DNA of 64,000 bases, from the NCBI GenBank assembly GCA_023431055.1, contig JAEYXX010000001.1, positions 114,028-178,027 on the forward strand, written 5' to 3'. Shown piece by piece: positions 46,675 to 56,455 of this stretch. The DNA is from Pseudomonadota bacterium. Lineage in GTDB: Bacteria; Pseudomonadota; Gammaproteobacteria; Pseudomonadales; Pseudomonadaceae. The stretch's first letter is position 1. The number at the start of each line of letters is the position of its first letter. Position numbers and translations under genes: made by a program. Below the pieces are notes generated by a model. The model searched no databases, was not told where the DNA came from, and worked only from the letters and a program-made list of their open reading frames with translations.

Positions 46675-47487
46675 TCAGTCGGCGAACTCCGGCTTCTGCT
46701 TGGTCATGTGCGCCGCCATGGCCAGGCGCAGGTCTTCGGACTGCAGCATGGCAGCATTCCAGGTGGCGATGTATTCCAGGCCATCGTCGACGCGGTGGTC
46801 GCGCATGTAGCGAATCATTTCCTTGGTGCCGCGCACGGCAATCGGCGACTTGGCGGCGATCTGCGCAGCCAGCTCCATCACCCCGGCCAGCAAGGCTTCC
46901 TGAGTTTCGTAGGTGCGGTTGACCAGGCCGATACGCGCCGCCTCGTGCCCGTCGACAGTTCGCCCGGTGTAGGCCAGCTCGCGCATCATGCCGTCACCGA
47001 TGATGCGTGGCAGGCGCTGCAGGGTGCCGACGTCGGCAGCCATGCCCATGTCGATTTCCTTGATCGAGAACTGCGCATCGACAGTGCAATAGCGCATGTC
47101 GCAGGCGCTGATCAGATCGATCGCACCGCCGATGCAGTAACCCTGGATAGCCGCCAGCACCGGCTTGCGGCAGTTGTCGACGGCATTGAAGGAGGCTTGC
47201 AGCTCGAGAATCTTGCGCCGCAACGCGGTGGCATTGCGGCCGACGTCCTTGCCCAGTTGGGCGCCGACCGACGCCAGCAGCGTCAGGTCGATGCCCGAAG
47301 AGAAATGCTTGCCCGCACCGGAGAGCACCACCACGCGCACCGCATCGGTATCGTCGACCCACTGAAAGATCTCGATGATCTCGCGCCAGAAGTCGGCGTT
47401 CATGGCGTTGATCTTGTCGGGACGGTTGATCTGCACGTGGGCGATCTTGTCCGCCAGCTCGACGCGGAAGGCTTGGTAGTCGGACAT
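46675..47487 (-). CDS. Crotonase/enoyl-CoA hydratase family protein
   Basis: 270 aa. Landmarks are the oxyanion hole segments GAGKHFSSGIDLTLL near residue 60 and AAIQGYCIGGAIDLISACDM near 113, cut here as QGYCIGGAIDLISACD, plus EIDMGMAADVGTLQRLP near 147, a signature close to delta3,5-delta2,4-dienoyl-CoA isomerases. The dienoyl-CoA isomerase activity is therefore more likely than simple hydration, but unproven. The start at 47487 has GAGG nine bases upstream; a start three codons earlier lies too close. Confidence 0.9.
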   Translation of the reverse strand: MSDYQAFRVELADKIAHVQINRPDKINAMNADFWREIIEIFQWVDDTDAVRVVVLSGAGKHFSSGIDLTLLASVGAQLGKDVGRNATALRRKILELQASFNAVDNCRKPVLAAIQGYCIGGAIDLISACDMRYCTVDAQFSIKEIDMGMAADVGTLQRLPRIIGDGMMRELAYTGRTVDGHEAARIGLVNRTYETQEALLAGVMELAAQIAAKSPIAVRGTKEMIRYMRDHRVDDGLEYIATWNAAMLQSEDLRLAMAAHMTKQKPEFAD

Positions 47488-47649
47488 GGCAGGCATCCTC
47501 AGCCACTGCTTGGCAGCGCAGTAATTATTTTGTGATTAATAACCGGGCAACTATAACAAGCGCGCCATAAAAGTCGATGCTTGCCACTGTGACACAGGGC
47601 ACGCCCCGGCACGTTAGCAACAGCTTTGAATGTCAGAGATAAGAGATTG

Positions 47650-47679
47650 ATCTGTCGAGGATCTTACGCCTCGACAGAT
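47650..47679 (-). other. Inverted repeat after ldcA
   Basis: ATCTGTCGAGG and its exact complement around an eight-base loop, 11 bases past the ldcA stop. No T run follows, so it may be a weak terminator or an mRNA 3' stabiliser. Confidence 0.5.
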
Positions 47680-47690
47680 TCGCCCACTAT

Positions 47691-49934
47691 TTATTCGACC
47701 AGGCAGTCCACGCAGTACTCGCCCGCTTCCGTTTGCAGGCCGTGCACGTCGATGTCGAAACCCGGGAAAGCCTGATCGAAGGTTCTGGCGAACGCCAGGT
47801 AGTCGAGAATCGAGCGCGTGGCAGCGGTGAAACGCTCGCCCGGCATGATCAGCGGAATACCCGGCGGATAAGGCACCAGCATCACCGCCGCGATACGACC
47901 CTGGAGCTGATCGATGGGCACCGCCTCCACCTCGCCACGCACCAGCCGGTCATAGGCATCGGCCGGCTTGATCGCCAGTTCGGGCAACGCCGTGTACATG
48001 CTCTTCAATGCCTTGGCGGTTGCGTTTTCGCGATAACAGCCATGCAGCGCGTCGCACAGGTCACGCAGCCCCATGCCCTGATAGCGCCCACCGCCCGCGT
48101 GGGCGATGGAGGGCAGCACATCGATCAGCGGCAGGTTGGCGTCGTAGCTACGCTTGAATTCCAGCAGTTCGGTCAGCAGCGTACTCCACTTGCCCTTGGT
48201 GATGCCCATGGAGAACAACACCAGGAAGGAATACAGGCCGGTCTTCTCCACCACCAGGCCGCGCTCCCAGAGGAACTTGCTGACCACCGCAGCGGGAATA
48301 CCCTGCTCTTCCAGCTTGCCGGCCGCGTTCAGGCCCGGCATCACCAGCGTGACCTTGATCGGATCGAGCAATACGTAATCGCTGGCCACCTCGCCGAAGC
48401 CGTGCCAGTCGGCGTCCGGCTGCAGTACCCAGTCGGCGGTCGACAGGCTATCGGCGCCGTCGGCCTCACCCGGCTGCCAGATACTGAACCACCAGTCCTC
48501 GACGCTCAGATTGCGCCGTACGTTGGCCAGAGCACGACGGAAGCTCAGCGCCTCGTCGAAGGTTTCCTGAATCAGCGAACGCCCGGCCGGGCCTTCCATC
48601 ATCGCCGAGGCCACATCCAGCGAGGCGATGATGCCGTACTGCGGCGAAGTGGAGATATGCATCATGAAGGCTTCGTTGAAGCGATCGCGATCCAGTTGGC
48701 GCTGGCCGCCATCCTGCACGTGGATCATCGAAGCCTGGCTGAATGCGGCCAGCAGCTTGTGCGTGGAGTGGGTGGTGAATACCAGCGGCGAATGCTCGTC
48801 GCATTGGGTGCCCATACCGTAGCGGCCAGCATAGAACTCATGGAATGCCGCGTAGGCATACCAGGCCTCGTCGAAATGCAGCACTTCCACCGAGTCACCA
48901 AGGGCCTGCTTGACCATCTCGGCGTTGTAGCAGAGCCCGTCATAGGTGGAGTTGGTCACTACCGCCAGCTTGACCTTGGGCGCACGACCGCGCGCCAGCG
49001 GGCTGGCGTCGATCTTGGCCTGGATCGATTCGCGGCTGAACTCCGACAGCGGAATCGGCCCGATGATGCCCAGCTCGTTGCGCTCGGGGCACAGGTACAG
49101 CGGGATCGCGCCGGTCATGATGATCGAATGCAGGATCGACTTGTGGCAGTTGCGATCCACCAGCACCAGATCATCGCGACCGACCATGGAATGCCAGACG
49201 ATCTTGTTCGCCGTCGAGGTGCCGTTGATCACGAAGAAGGTGTGGTCGGCGCCGAAATTGCGCGCCGCACGGGCCTCGGCCTCGGCCAGCGGGCCGGTGT
49301 GATCGAGCAGCGAGCCCAGCTCCGGCACCGACACGGACAGGTCCGAACGCAGGGTGTTTTCGCCAAAGAACTGGTGGAAGGCCTGGCCCACCGGGCTCTT
49401 GCGATAGGCTACGCCGCCGCCGTGGCCGGGCGTGTGCCAGGAATAGTTGGACTGCGCGGTGTGCTGCACCAGCGCCTTGAAGAACGGCGGTAACAGACCG
49501 TCGAGGTAGTTGTGCGCGGCGCGCGCCACCTGCCTGGCGAGGAAGGACACGGTGTCTTCGTAGAGATAGAGAATGCCGCGCAGGTGGTTGAGATCGGCCA
49601 TGGCCTCGGCCGGCGCATTCTCGATGGTGACCTGCTCGCCCAGGGCGAAGATCGGCAATTGCGGTGCTCGCACCCGGGCCACGCGAATCAGCTCGACCAT
49701 GTCCTGCAGCAGCCGGCTGTTCTCCCCTGCCCCCTCGGCGGCCACCAGAATGCAGGCCAGACCATGATGGGTGGAGGCGACGATGCGGCCCTCGGCGGCG
49801 CTGGCCGTGGGCAGAATACTGAAACCGTCCTGAGTGAGTTCCTGGGCGATGGCACGCACGCGATCACCGGCCACGGTGTCGGCCTTGATGTCACGGTGCA
49901 CGATTAGGACGGGGAATTTGAGATCTTTATACAT
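47691..49934 (-). CDS. ldcA: Lysine decarboxylase LdcA (Orn/Lys/Arg decarboxylase family)
   Basis: 747-aa PLP enzyme with the wing, core and C-terminal domains of bacterial basic amino acid decarboxylases. The wing domain is at residues 1-130. The PLP core shows SNYSWHTPGHGGG near 162, TSTANKIVWHS near 238, the aspartate in EVLHFDEAWYAYAAFHE near 350 and the lysine in HSTHKLLAAFSQASMIH near 391. By length and neighbourhood it is the P. aeruginosa LdcA (PA1818) homologue, which makes cadaverine from lysine; arginine or ornithine specificity cannot be excluded from sequence alone. Confidence 0.93.
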   Translation of the reverse strand: MYKDLKFPVLIVHRDIKADTVAGDRVRAIAQELTQDGFSILPTASAAEGRIVASTHHGLACILVAAEGAGENSRLLQDMVELIRVARVRAPQLPIFALGEQVTIENAPAEAMADLNHLRGILYLYEDTVSFLARQVARAAHNYLDGLLPPFFKALVQHTAQSNYSWHTPGHGGGVAYRKSPVGQAFHQFFGENTLRSDLSVSVPELGSLLDHTGPLAEAEARAARNFGADHTFFVINGTSTANKIVWHSMVGRDDLVLVDRNCHKSILHSIIMTGAIPLYLCPERNELGIIGPIPLSEFSRESIQAKIDASPLARGRAPKVKLAVVTNSTYDGLCYNAEMVKQALGDSVEVLHFDEAWYAYAAFHEFYAGRYGMGTQCDEHSPLVFTTHSTHKLLAAFSQASMIHVQDGGQRQLDRDRFNEAFMMHISTSPQYGIIASLDVASAMMEGPAGRSLIQETFDEALSFRRALANVRRNLSVEDWWFSIWQPGEADGADSLSTADWVLQPDADWHGFGEVASDYVLLDPIKVTLVMPGLNAAGKLEEQGIPAAVVSKFLWERGLVVEKTGLYSFLVLFSMGITKGKWSTLLTELLEFKRSYDANLPLIDVLPSIAHAGGGRYQGMGLRDLCDALHGCYRENATAKALKSMYTALPELAIKPADAYDRLVRGEVEAVPIDQLQGRIAAVMLVPYPPGIPLIMPGERFTAATRSILDYLAFARTFDQAFPGFDIDVHGLQTEAGEYCVDCLVE

Positions 49935-50055
49935 TGTGACGTCCTGAAGGCTGGCAGGCCTGGCCTGCCCATCACTTCAGGTTAGAGGCTCGCCCTGATC
50001 GGCGGAACCCCCTGTGCATCACGCTATAACAAAAGGTCGCAATTGCGCTGTTCGG

Positions 50056-50814
50056 TTATTCCGGCGCTTTTTCCAACTGAGCCCACAGCGAGGGGCCGCC
50101 AGCGGCCTTCTCGATCACGGCCAGACGCGCCAGATGCGCCGCAAGCTCTTCCTCGCTGGCACGAATTACGCGAGTACGCGGGCGCGCAGGGTCGAGGCGG
50201 CGAATCGGCGTGGCCTGCTGACGCCCGCTGCCATCGCCATCGGCGCCGTCACCGGCCAGCGACAGATTGGTCTGCCCGCCGGTCATCGCCAGATAAACGT
50301 CGGCGAGAATCTCCGAGTCGAGCAAGGCGCCGTGCAGTTCGCGGTTGGAGTTGTCGACGCCGTAACGCTTGCACAGCGCATCGAGGCTGTTGCGCTGCCC
50401 CGGATGGCGTTCGCGGGCCATCATCAGGGTATCGAGCACCGAGCAGTAATCGCTGACGTCGGCACGCTCGCTCTGCCCCAGCAAAGCGAACTCGTTGTTG
50501 ATGAAGCCGACGTCGAACGCCGCGTTATGGATGATCAGCTGGGCGCCCTTGATGAACTCGTAGAATTCATCCGCCACGTCTCTGAAGCGCGGCTTGTCGG
50601 CCACGAACTCGTTGGTGATGCCGTGAACCGCGATGGCGCCTTCGTCGATTTCGCGATCCGGGTTCAGATAGACATGGAAATGACGCCCGGTCAGGCGACG
50701 CCCCAACAACTCGACACAACCGATCTCGATGATGCGGTGCCCGTCAGTGACCGGCATACCCGTGGTTTCGGTATCCAGCACCACATAGCGCTTGACGGTA
50801 TTCTCGGTTGTCAC
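50056..50814 (-). CDS. dnaQ: DNA polymerase III epsilon subunit (proofreading 3'-5' exonuclease)
   Basis: 252 aa. DEDDh exonuclease motifs: VLDTETTGMPVTDGHRIIEI near residue 12 (Exo I), IIHNAAFDVGFINNEF near 95 (Exo II) and HGALLDSEILADVYL near 161 (Exo III). A C-terminal tail binds the alpha subunit. The gene is transcribed in the same direction as rnhA, with a hairpin element between them; in E. coli the pair is divergent. Confidence 0.97.
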   Translation of the reverse strand: MTTENTVKRYVVLDTETTGMPVTDGHRIIEIGCVELLGRRLTGRHFHVYLNPDREIDEGAIAVHGITNEFVADKPRFRDVADEFYEFIKGAQLIIHNAAFDVGFINNEFALLGQSERADVSDYCSVLDTLMMARERHPGQRNSLDALCKRYGVDNSNRELHGALLDSEILADVYLAMTGGQTNLSLAGDGADGDGSGRQQATPIRRLDPARPRTRVIRASEEELAAHLARLAVIEKAAGGPSLWAQLEKAPE

Positions 50815-50881
50815 GCCTTGCCTCTCTCAACTATTGGGGTTGTCGCACATTCAAGCGCGGCATATTAACTCAAGTGGCCTA

Positions 50882-51023
50882 GCACGCCGTTGAAAAACGT
50901 TGGCGAGGCAGCCAGTGCAAGGCGAAAACAGGCGAAAAAGCGGAGTTTACGAGCTGTAAATGAGCATTTTGAGCCTGTTTTTAACGCAGCAATGGCAACG
51001 CAGGTAATTTTTCAACAGCCTGC
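50882..51023 (+). mobile_element. MITE-like hairpin element, copy 3 (142 bp)
   Basis: Nearly identical to the element at 3935-4077 but inverted. Terminal repeats are GCACGCCGTTGAAAAA on the left and, read from the right, GCAGGCTGTTGAAAAA. TA flanks both sides (50880-50881 and 51024-51025). The inner arms and apical palindrome are the same as in copy 1. The right-hand TA plus the terminal G of the element forms the TAG stop of rnhA. Confidence 0.82.
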
Positions 51024-51475
51024 TAACGCGCCGAACGCACCTCGTCGACCCCACGATTGGCCAACTGGTCCGCTCGTTCGTTGCCGGGGTGGCCGGTATG
51101 GCCACGCACCCACTGCCAGCTCACCTGATGACGATTCACTTCCTCGTCCAGCTTCTGCCAGAGGTCGGCATTTTTCACCGGCTCTTTCGAAGCCGTCTTC
51201 CAGCCGCGCTTCTTCCAGTTCGGCAGCCATTCCTGAATACCCTTCATCACGTACTGCGAGTCGGTCACCAGCTTGACCGAACAGGGCCGGGTCAATGCGA
51301 TCAGGCCGGCGATCGCCGCCATCAGCTCCATGCGATTGTTGGTGGTATTCGGGTCACCGCCCCACAATTCCTTTTCTGCGCCTTTATAGACCAGCAGCGC
51401 ACCCCAACCTCCGGGACCAGGATTGCCCTTGCAGGCGCCATCGGTGTAAATCACCACTTCATCGGTTTCGGACAT
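51023..51475 (-). CDS. rnhA: Ribonuclease HI
   Basis: 150 aa. Cleaves the RNA strand of RNA-DNA hybrids. The catalytic acids are visible: aspartate in [20 protein letters not shown] near residue 11, cut here as [14 protein letters not shown], glutamate in [12 protein letters not shown] near 48, aspartate in [12 protein letters not shown] near 71, and the final aspartate in [12 protein letters not shown] near 135. Complete. The stop codon TAG is formed by the target TA and the first base of the adjacent hairpin element. Confidence 0.97.
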   Translation of the reverse strand: MSETDEVVIYTDGACKGNPGPGGWGALLVYKGAEKELWGGDPNTTNNRMELMAAIAGLIALTRPCSVKLVTDSQYVMKGIQEWLPNWKKRGWKTASKEPVKNADLWQKLDEEVNRHQVSWQWVRGHTGHPGNERADQLANRGVDEVRSAR

Positions 51476-51516
51476 TCATAAGCTCTGTACAGATTTGACG
51501 GGCCCGGGCATGGCCT

Positions 51517-52275
51517 TTAGTTGTCGACGTCTCGCCGACTGATCTTGGCCACCGGCATCGGCAGCAACTTGCCCATCGGCTCACGGCGCGATTGCCGCAA
51601 TGGGCGCAAGCCGACCACCAGTTTGCGCGCTACCAACAGGTAGAAGCCGGCACCCGGCAACTGCCAGGCATCGCCCCAGCTCTCCATTCGCCGCAGGCGC
51701 ATTTGCCAGGCCAGCGAAGCGAGCGGCGGACGATAGCACCCGAAGCGACGTTTCTCCAACGCGAAGCCCAGCAAGCTCAGCCAGTCACCCACACGACTCG
51801 GCGCGATGCAACGGGCTCTGGCCAGGCCATCTTGCGCAAACAGTCGCCGCACGCCCCAGGCGCTCCAGGGATGAATGCCCAGGATCAGCAGATGTCCGCC
51901 AGGCCTGACGCTACGGGCAGCCTCACGCAGCAGGCCATGGGGCGACAGGCTGAAATCCAGGCCATGCTGCAGCACCACCACATCGGCAGCGTGCTCGCCG
52001 AGGGGCCAGGATTGTTCCTCACAGACGATCTGCACACCCGGCATCGGCGCGCCGAGGCGAACGTTGTGCTGGATCTGCCCGGCCTTGGGCGGGCCTTCGG
52101 CACCGGGGCCGAAGCTCACCAGATAACCGCCGAAAAAGCGTGCCAGCTCTTCCTCCAGCAAGCGCCGCTCTTCCTCGAGCAACAGTTGCCCGAGTGGCCC
52201 GGCAAGCCAGTCGCGCGCCTCGCCGATGAGCTTGAGCCACTCCGGGTCGGCCTGGGCGAATGCCTGATCAGTCAT
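51517..52275 (-). CDS. SAM-dependent methyltransferase family protein
   Basis: 252 aa, class I methyltransferase fold. Motif I is replaced by the shorter block YLVSFGPGAEGPPKAGQIQH near residue 52, cut here as LVSFGPGAEG. Motif II/III area is DVVVLQHGLDFSLSPHGLLREA near 96 (post II aspartate and LQHGLDF), followed by GGHLLILGIHPWSAWGVRRLF, typical of the pseudomonad protein next to gloB. Substrate unknown. Divergent from gloB. Confidence 0.85.
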   Translation of the reverse strand: MTDQAFAQADPEWLKLIGEARDWLAGPLGQLLLEEERRLLEEELARFFGGYLVSFGPGAEGPPKAGQIQHNVRLGAPMPGVQIVCEEQSWPLGEHAADVVVLQHGLDFSLSPHGLLREAARSVRPGGHLLILGIHPWSAWGVRRLFAQDGLARARCIAPSRVGDWLSLLGFALEKRRFGCYRPPLASLAWQMRLRRMESWGDAWQLPGAGFYLLVARKLVVGLRPLRQSRREPMGKLLPMPVAKISRRDVDN

Positions 52276-52347
52276 CGCTGCCTCCGCATGACAGGTTCTG
52301 CATGTCCTGTCTAAGATGCACCTTTATCACCAGCTTAGCGACCCGCA

Positions 52348-53121
52348 ATGATTCAGATCGACGCGCTGCCCGCCTTCAATGACAACTATATCTGGCTGCT
52401 GCAGGATGCCCGCAGCAAGCGCTGCGCCGTGGTCGACCCCGGTGACGCGGCGCCGGTCATGGCCTGGCTGGAGGCTCGTCCTGACTGGACGCTCAGCGAC
52501 ATCCTGATCACCCATCATCACTTCGATCATGTCGGCGGCGTCGAAAAGCTGAAGAACGCCACCGGCGCACGTGTCGCCGGCCCGGCAGCGGAAAAGATCC
52601 CGGCCCGTGACACCGACCTGAACGACAACGATGAGATCGAGGTACTCGGCCTGCACTTCGAGATCATGTCCGTACCTGGCCATACCCTCGGTCATATCGC
52701 CTATTACCACGCCGAACAGAACCTGCTGTTCTGTGGTGACACCCTGTTCGCAGGCGGCTGTGGCCGCCTGTTCGAAGGCACGCCGCAACAGATGCATCAA
52801 TCGCTCAGCCGTCTGGCGGCCCTGCCCGCCAGCACGCTGGTGTACTGCACCCACGAATACACCCTGAGCAATCTGCGCTTCGCCCACGCCGTCGAGCCGC
52901 ATAACGCGCGCTTGAGCGAACGCCTGGCCGACGTGACCCGCTGGCGCGACGAGGGTCGCATCAGCCTGCCGTCGAACATCGAACTGGAGCTGGCCACCAA
53001 TCCTTTTCTGCGTGTCGGAGAGCCTTCGATCATCGCTGCAGCCAAAGGACGTGACGACCGGCAGTCGAGCGAGCCAAGCGCCGTATTCGCCAGCCTGCGC
53101 GCCTGGAAGGACAGTTTCTAA
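52348..53121 (+). CDS. gloB: Hydroxyacylglutathione hydrolase (glyoxalase II)
   Basis: 257 aa. Hydrolyses S-lactoylglutathione to lactate and glutathione, completing methylglyoxal detoxification. The metallo-beta-lactamase motif [11 protein letters not shown] lies near residue 54, further ligands in [12 protein letters not shown] near 111 and [13 protein letters not shown] near 131, and [13 protein letters not shown] near 169. The C-terminal glutathione-binding residues are in the segment before NPFLR. Complete and of normal length. Confidence 0.96.
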   Translation: MIQIDALPAFNDNYIWLLQDARSKRCAVVDPGDAAPVMAWLEARPDWTLSDILITHHHFDHVGGVEKLKNATGARVAGPAAEKIPARDTDLNDNDEIEVLGLHFEIMSVPGHTLGHIAYYHAEQNLLFCGDTLFAGGCGRLFEGTPQQMHQSLSRLAALPASTLVYCTHEYTLSNLRFAHAVEPHNARLSERLADVTRWRDEGRISLPSNIELELATNPFLRVGEPSIIAAAKGRDDRQSSEPSAVFASLRAWKDSF

Positions 53122-53290
53122 CCCCCGGAACAGTCCACCCCAAGGGTCGCCAGAACCCTATCGCGAGCATCACGTGCGCCAAGTCCGACCGATGCGGATG
53201 CAGGTCACAAAAGGCTGGTGAAAACTTGACCACCCCCGCTTCGGTTCCTAGAATCGCCCGACCTTTTCGCCGGGACAGCCACCTCACCCA

Positions 53291-54865
53291 ATGCCTTTAT
53301 CATCACGCAAGCCATTGAATATCAAGGCATTGGTGCGAAACGCTCGAGCGCTCGCGGTGATGTGCAGCGTAGTCCTGGCCGGCTGTCAGAGCCTGCCCAG
53401 CGACACCCCGGAGCCCTCGACCGACACCTCCCGCGCCGTGGGCCTGGAGCGTGAACCCGAGTGGCTCAGCAGCCAGATCAAACCGCGTGAATACAACGAT
53501 ATCTGGGAGCGCATGCGTGACGGTTTCAAGCTGCAGGACGAAATCGGCATCAACCCGCGTATCGAACGCGTACGCCTGTGGTACGCCAGCAATCCGAAAC
53601 ACGTCGACACCGTCAGCGAGCGCAGCGCTCCTTATATCCACTACATCGTCGAACGCCTGGCAGAGCGCGACATGCCGATGGAGCTGGCCCTGCTGCCGGT
53701 AATCGAGAGCGCCTACGACCCACAGGCCTATTCTTCCGCACACGCCGTCGGTCTCTGGCAATTCATTCCCTCCACCGGTCGTCACTACAACCTGCGCCAG
53801 ACCAACTGGTACGACGGCCGCCGTGATGTAACCGCCTCGACCCAGGCCGCCCTCAACTACCTGAGCCGCCTGCACGAGATGTTCAATGGCGACTGGCTGC
53901 TGGCCCTGGCCGCCTACAACGCCGGCGAAGGCCGTATCAGCCGCGCCATCGAACGCAACGAGAAGCTCGGCCTGCCCAGCGACTACTGGAACCTGTCGCT
54001 GCCCAAGGAAACCGAAAACTACGTGCCCAAGCTGCTGGCACTGTCGCAGGTGATCCTGACGCCGGAAGCCTACGGCGTGACCCTCTCGCCGATCGCCAAC
54101 GAGCCCTACTTCGAGCAGATCGCGATCAAGCAGCACATGGATCTGGCCCGCGTCGCCAAACTGGCCGACCTGGATGAACAGGAGTTGCTGCAGCTCAACC
54201 CCGCCTACAAGCGCGGCATCACCCTCGACGGCCCGCAGCACCTGCTGGTACCGACCGACAAAGCCGAGCTGCTCAGCGCCAACCTGGCCCTGATGAAACC
54301 CCAGGAACTGGTCGACTGGCAGAGCTACACCGTGCGTTCCGGCGACAGCCTGCACGCCATCGCCAACCGTCACCACCTGTCGGTGAACATGCTCAAGGAC
54401 GTCAATCGCCTGAGCAGCAACAACCTGAGCATCGGCCAGGTGCTGACCATACCGGCCAAGCCCGGCACGGCGCCAAACGAGCCGCTGTATCAACAGCGCA
54501 GCACCGCGCAGAGCACTGCCAGCCGCACCTACCGCGTGAAGAATGGCGACAACCTCTGGCAGATCGCACGCGCCAACCAGGTTGCCGTGCATGACCTGAA
54601 ACGCTGGAACAAGCTGCAAGGCAATCAGCTGAAAGTCGGCCAGGTACTGACGCTGGCAGCCACTGACAGCGCCCCTCAGGTTGCCGCCACAAACCGCAGC
54701 AGCACCAGCTCGCGGGACAAGGCCACCTACTATCGCGTGCAGCACGGCGACTCGCTGTACGTGATTGCCAAGCGCTTCAAGATCGACCTGAAACGCCTGC
54801 AAGCCTGGAATCCACGCAGTAGCACGCTGCGCCCCGGGCAAATGCTGACACTCTATCTACCCTGA
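53291..54865 (+). CDS. mltD: Membrane-bound lytic murein transglycosylase D
   Basis: 524-aa lipoprotein that cleaves glycan strands of peptidoglycan. The signal peptide ends at the lipobox VLAGC near residue 32. The SLT domain follows, with the catalytic glutamate in LALLPVIESAYDPQAYSSA near 138 and the GLWQFIPSTGRHYNL and AYNAGEGRISRAI motifs near 155 and 216. Three LysM repeats occupy the C-terminal part (about 348-391, 415-458 and 478-522), each beginning YxVxxGDxLxxIA. Its stop codon abuts that of the convergent HDOD gene. Confidence 0.96.
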   Translation: MPLSSRKPLNIKALVRNARALAVMCSVVLAGCQSLPSDTPEPSTDTSRAVGLEREPEWLSSQIKPREYNDIWERMRDGFKLQDEIGINPRIERVRLWYASNPKHVDTVSERSAPYIHYIVERLAERDMPMELALLPVIESAYDPQAYSSAHAVGLWQFIPSTGRHYNLRQTNWYDGRRDVTASTQAALNYLSRLHEMFNGDWLLALAAYNAGEGRISRAIERNEKLGLPSDYWNLSLPKETENYVPKLLALSQVILTPEAYGVTLSPIANEPYFEQIAIKQHMDLARVAKLADLDEQELLQLNPAYKRGITLDGPQHLLVPTDKAELLSANLALMKPQELVDWQSYTVRSGDSLHAIANRHHLSVNMLKDVNRLSSNNLSIGQVLTIPAKPGTAPNEPLYQQRSTAQSTASRTYRVKNGDNLWQIARANQVAVHDLKRWNKLQGNQLKVGQVLTLAATDSAPQVAATNRSSTSSRDKATYYRVQHGDSLYVIAKRFKIDLKRLQAWNPRSSTLRPGQMLTLYLP

Positions 54866-56308
54866 TCAGCGCTTGCTGATGGCCTCCAGGCAGCGCCCCG
54901 TCAGCTGCGTAAAGCGTTGAAAGGCGACGAACTGCTCATGCCGTAGTGCCCGCCCGGACAGTCGGCTGTCGGCGTACAGCACGCCGATCTCCCGCGTGCC
55001 GGCGATGATCGGCGCGATGAAGAACATGCCATTGCCCAGAGTGCGGCGGATCGGCTGGGTCACCAGTTCGGCGAGGTTGTAGCTGGCAGGCACGCCCATC
55101 CAGATCGCTTCACGATGGCGCAGCGCATAGCTGAAGATGTGCGGCTGCTCCGCCTGCTCGGCCGGCAAGACGAAATCCTGCAACCACTGCTCGCTCTTGT
55201 CGCCGATCACGCGCTTGGCGCGAAAGCGGCTTTGCCCATCGGCCAGCACCGTGAGCATTACCCGTTCCAGCCCTGCGCCACGGTGCAAGCCCTTGAGCAG
55301 CGTATCGAGCACCAGGCCGACATCGGCCCGCGCACTGATCATCAGGCCGAGATCCTGTAGTGCCTGCTGCATCACCAGCAGATCGGGCTGCAGCAGACGC
55401 GCCTTGCGCTCTTCCTGCTGCAGGCGAATCTGCTCGGGATCGGTATTGGGAATCAGCCGGCACAGCTTGCTGGCACCGAAGGTCGAGGCCACCTTCACCG
55501 CCTCGTCGGCGCTGGCCAGTACCTGCTGCAACGAGTCCTCGGGACTGAGATCGACGAATGCCGCCATCTTCGCCAGCACCGCTTCCATCTCCGGCGACTC
55601 CCAGCCGTGCAACGCGGCCTCGCTGATACGCACGCCCAGCTGCACGGCGTATGCCGCCGGGTCGTGCTGGTTGGCGCCGGCATGGGCGAGTCTGACCGTC
55701 TCACCGAGGTTCCAGCTTTTCACCAGCCCTTGAGTCAGCTGGCGGAAGCTGGTGCCGAGGACCTCGCGTACCGCCTCATCGGCCTCTATTCCGGGTTGCG
55801 CCAGAGCTGCAGCCAGCTCGTCCGCCTGCTCGCCGCCACAACCCCAGAACGCCAGCTCGCCCAGATGATGGAGCAAGGCGGCGATGAACACCTCCTCGAC
55901 ATGCTTGGAGAGCACGTAACCGGCGATGTTGCGCGCCTGCACGGCGGCGTGGAAGGAGCGCGCGAGCAACTCCTGCAGCTGCTCGCGCGGAGCGCGGGTG
56001 AGCAGTCCGTCGATCAGGCTGACCGACAGGCCAATCAGACGCACATTGTCGAAGCCGATCAGCACGATGGCCCGTGAGATGGTCTTGATGGTTTCCTGAG
56101 ATGGGTTGTAGTAGACGCTGTTGCCGACCCGCAGCACCTTGCTGGTCAGCGCTGCATCACGCAGCAACACATCGGCCAGTTGTTGCACCGAAGCAGAATC
56201 CTGCTGCGCAAGGCGCTGCAGATCCTGCACCACGGCAGCCAGTGCGGGCAGTTCGGCTTGGTTCAGGCGATCGATCCATGACTGCAGACCATGGCTTCGT
56301 TCCGACAA
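54866..56308 (-). CDS. HDOD-GAF domain signalling protein
   Basis: 480 aa from the proposed TTG start at 56308, which has GAGGG seven bases upstream and puts the domain close to the N-terminus (SERSHGLQSWIDRLNQAELP). A GTG 19 codons upstream (56365) is possible. The HDOD domain runs from about residue 15 to 215, with the characteristic LLRDAALTSKVLRVGNS near 50 and EEVFIAALLHHLGELAFWG near 145. A GAF-like domain follows from about 295 to 470 (VLDTLLKGLHRGAGLERVML). HDOD proteins regulate signalling and chemotaxis in pseudomonads. The ligand of the GAF domain is unknown. Confidence 0.85.
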   Translation of the reverse strand: MSERSHGLQSWIDRLNQAELPALAAVVQDLQRLAQQDSASVQQLADVLLRDAALTSKVLRVGNSVYYNPSQETIKTISRAIVLIGFDNVRLIGLSVSLIDGLLTRAPREQLQELLARSFHAAVQARNIAGYVLSKHVEEVFIAALLHHLGELAFWGCGGEQADELAAALAQPGIEADEAVREVLGTSFRQLTQGLVKSWNLGETVRLAHAGANQHDPAAYAVQLGVRISEAALHGWESPEMEAVLAKMAAFVDLSPEDSLQQVLASADEAVKVASTFGASKLCRLIPNTDPEQIRLQQEERKARLLQPDLLVMQQALQDLGLMISARADVGLVLDTLLKGLHRGAGLERVMLTVLADGQSRFRAKRVIGDKSEQWLQDFVLPAEQAEQPHIFSYALRHREAIWMGVPASYNLAELVTQPIRRTLGNGMFFIAPIIAGTREIGVLYADSRLSGRALRHEQFVAFQRFTQLTGRCLEAISKR

Positions 56309-56455
56309 TTTCGTACCCTCATGGCGTGTCTGTGAAGTGTATGCCAAAGTGCCGCTACTGCTCACCCGCCACCGTGCTCTTTTTCCTGCCCAGACAAGCT
56401 GTTACTGTACGGCCCCAGAAGCCCAAACGCCGCCAAGGATCGGATCTCACGCCCG

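Noticed and set aside
47650-47679. Inverted repeat after ldcA as a Rho-independent terminator
   Set aside because: No T run on either strand; listed only as an inverted repeat.
47733-49493. 586-codon plus-strand frame opposite ldcA
   Set aside because: Antisense shadow of a well-supported decarboxylase gene.
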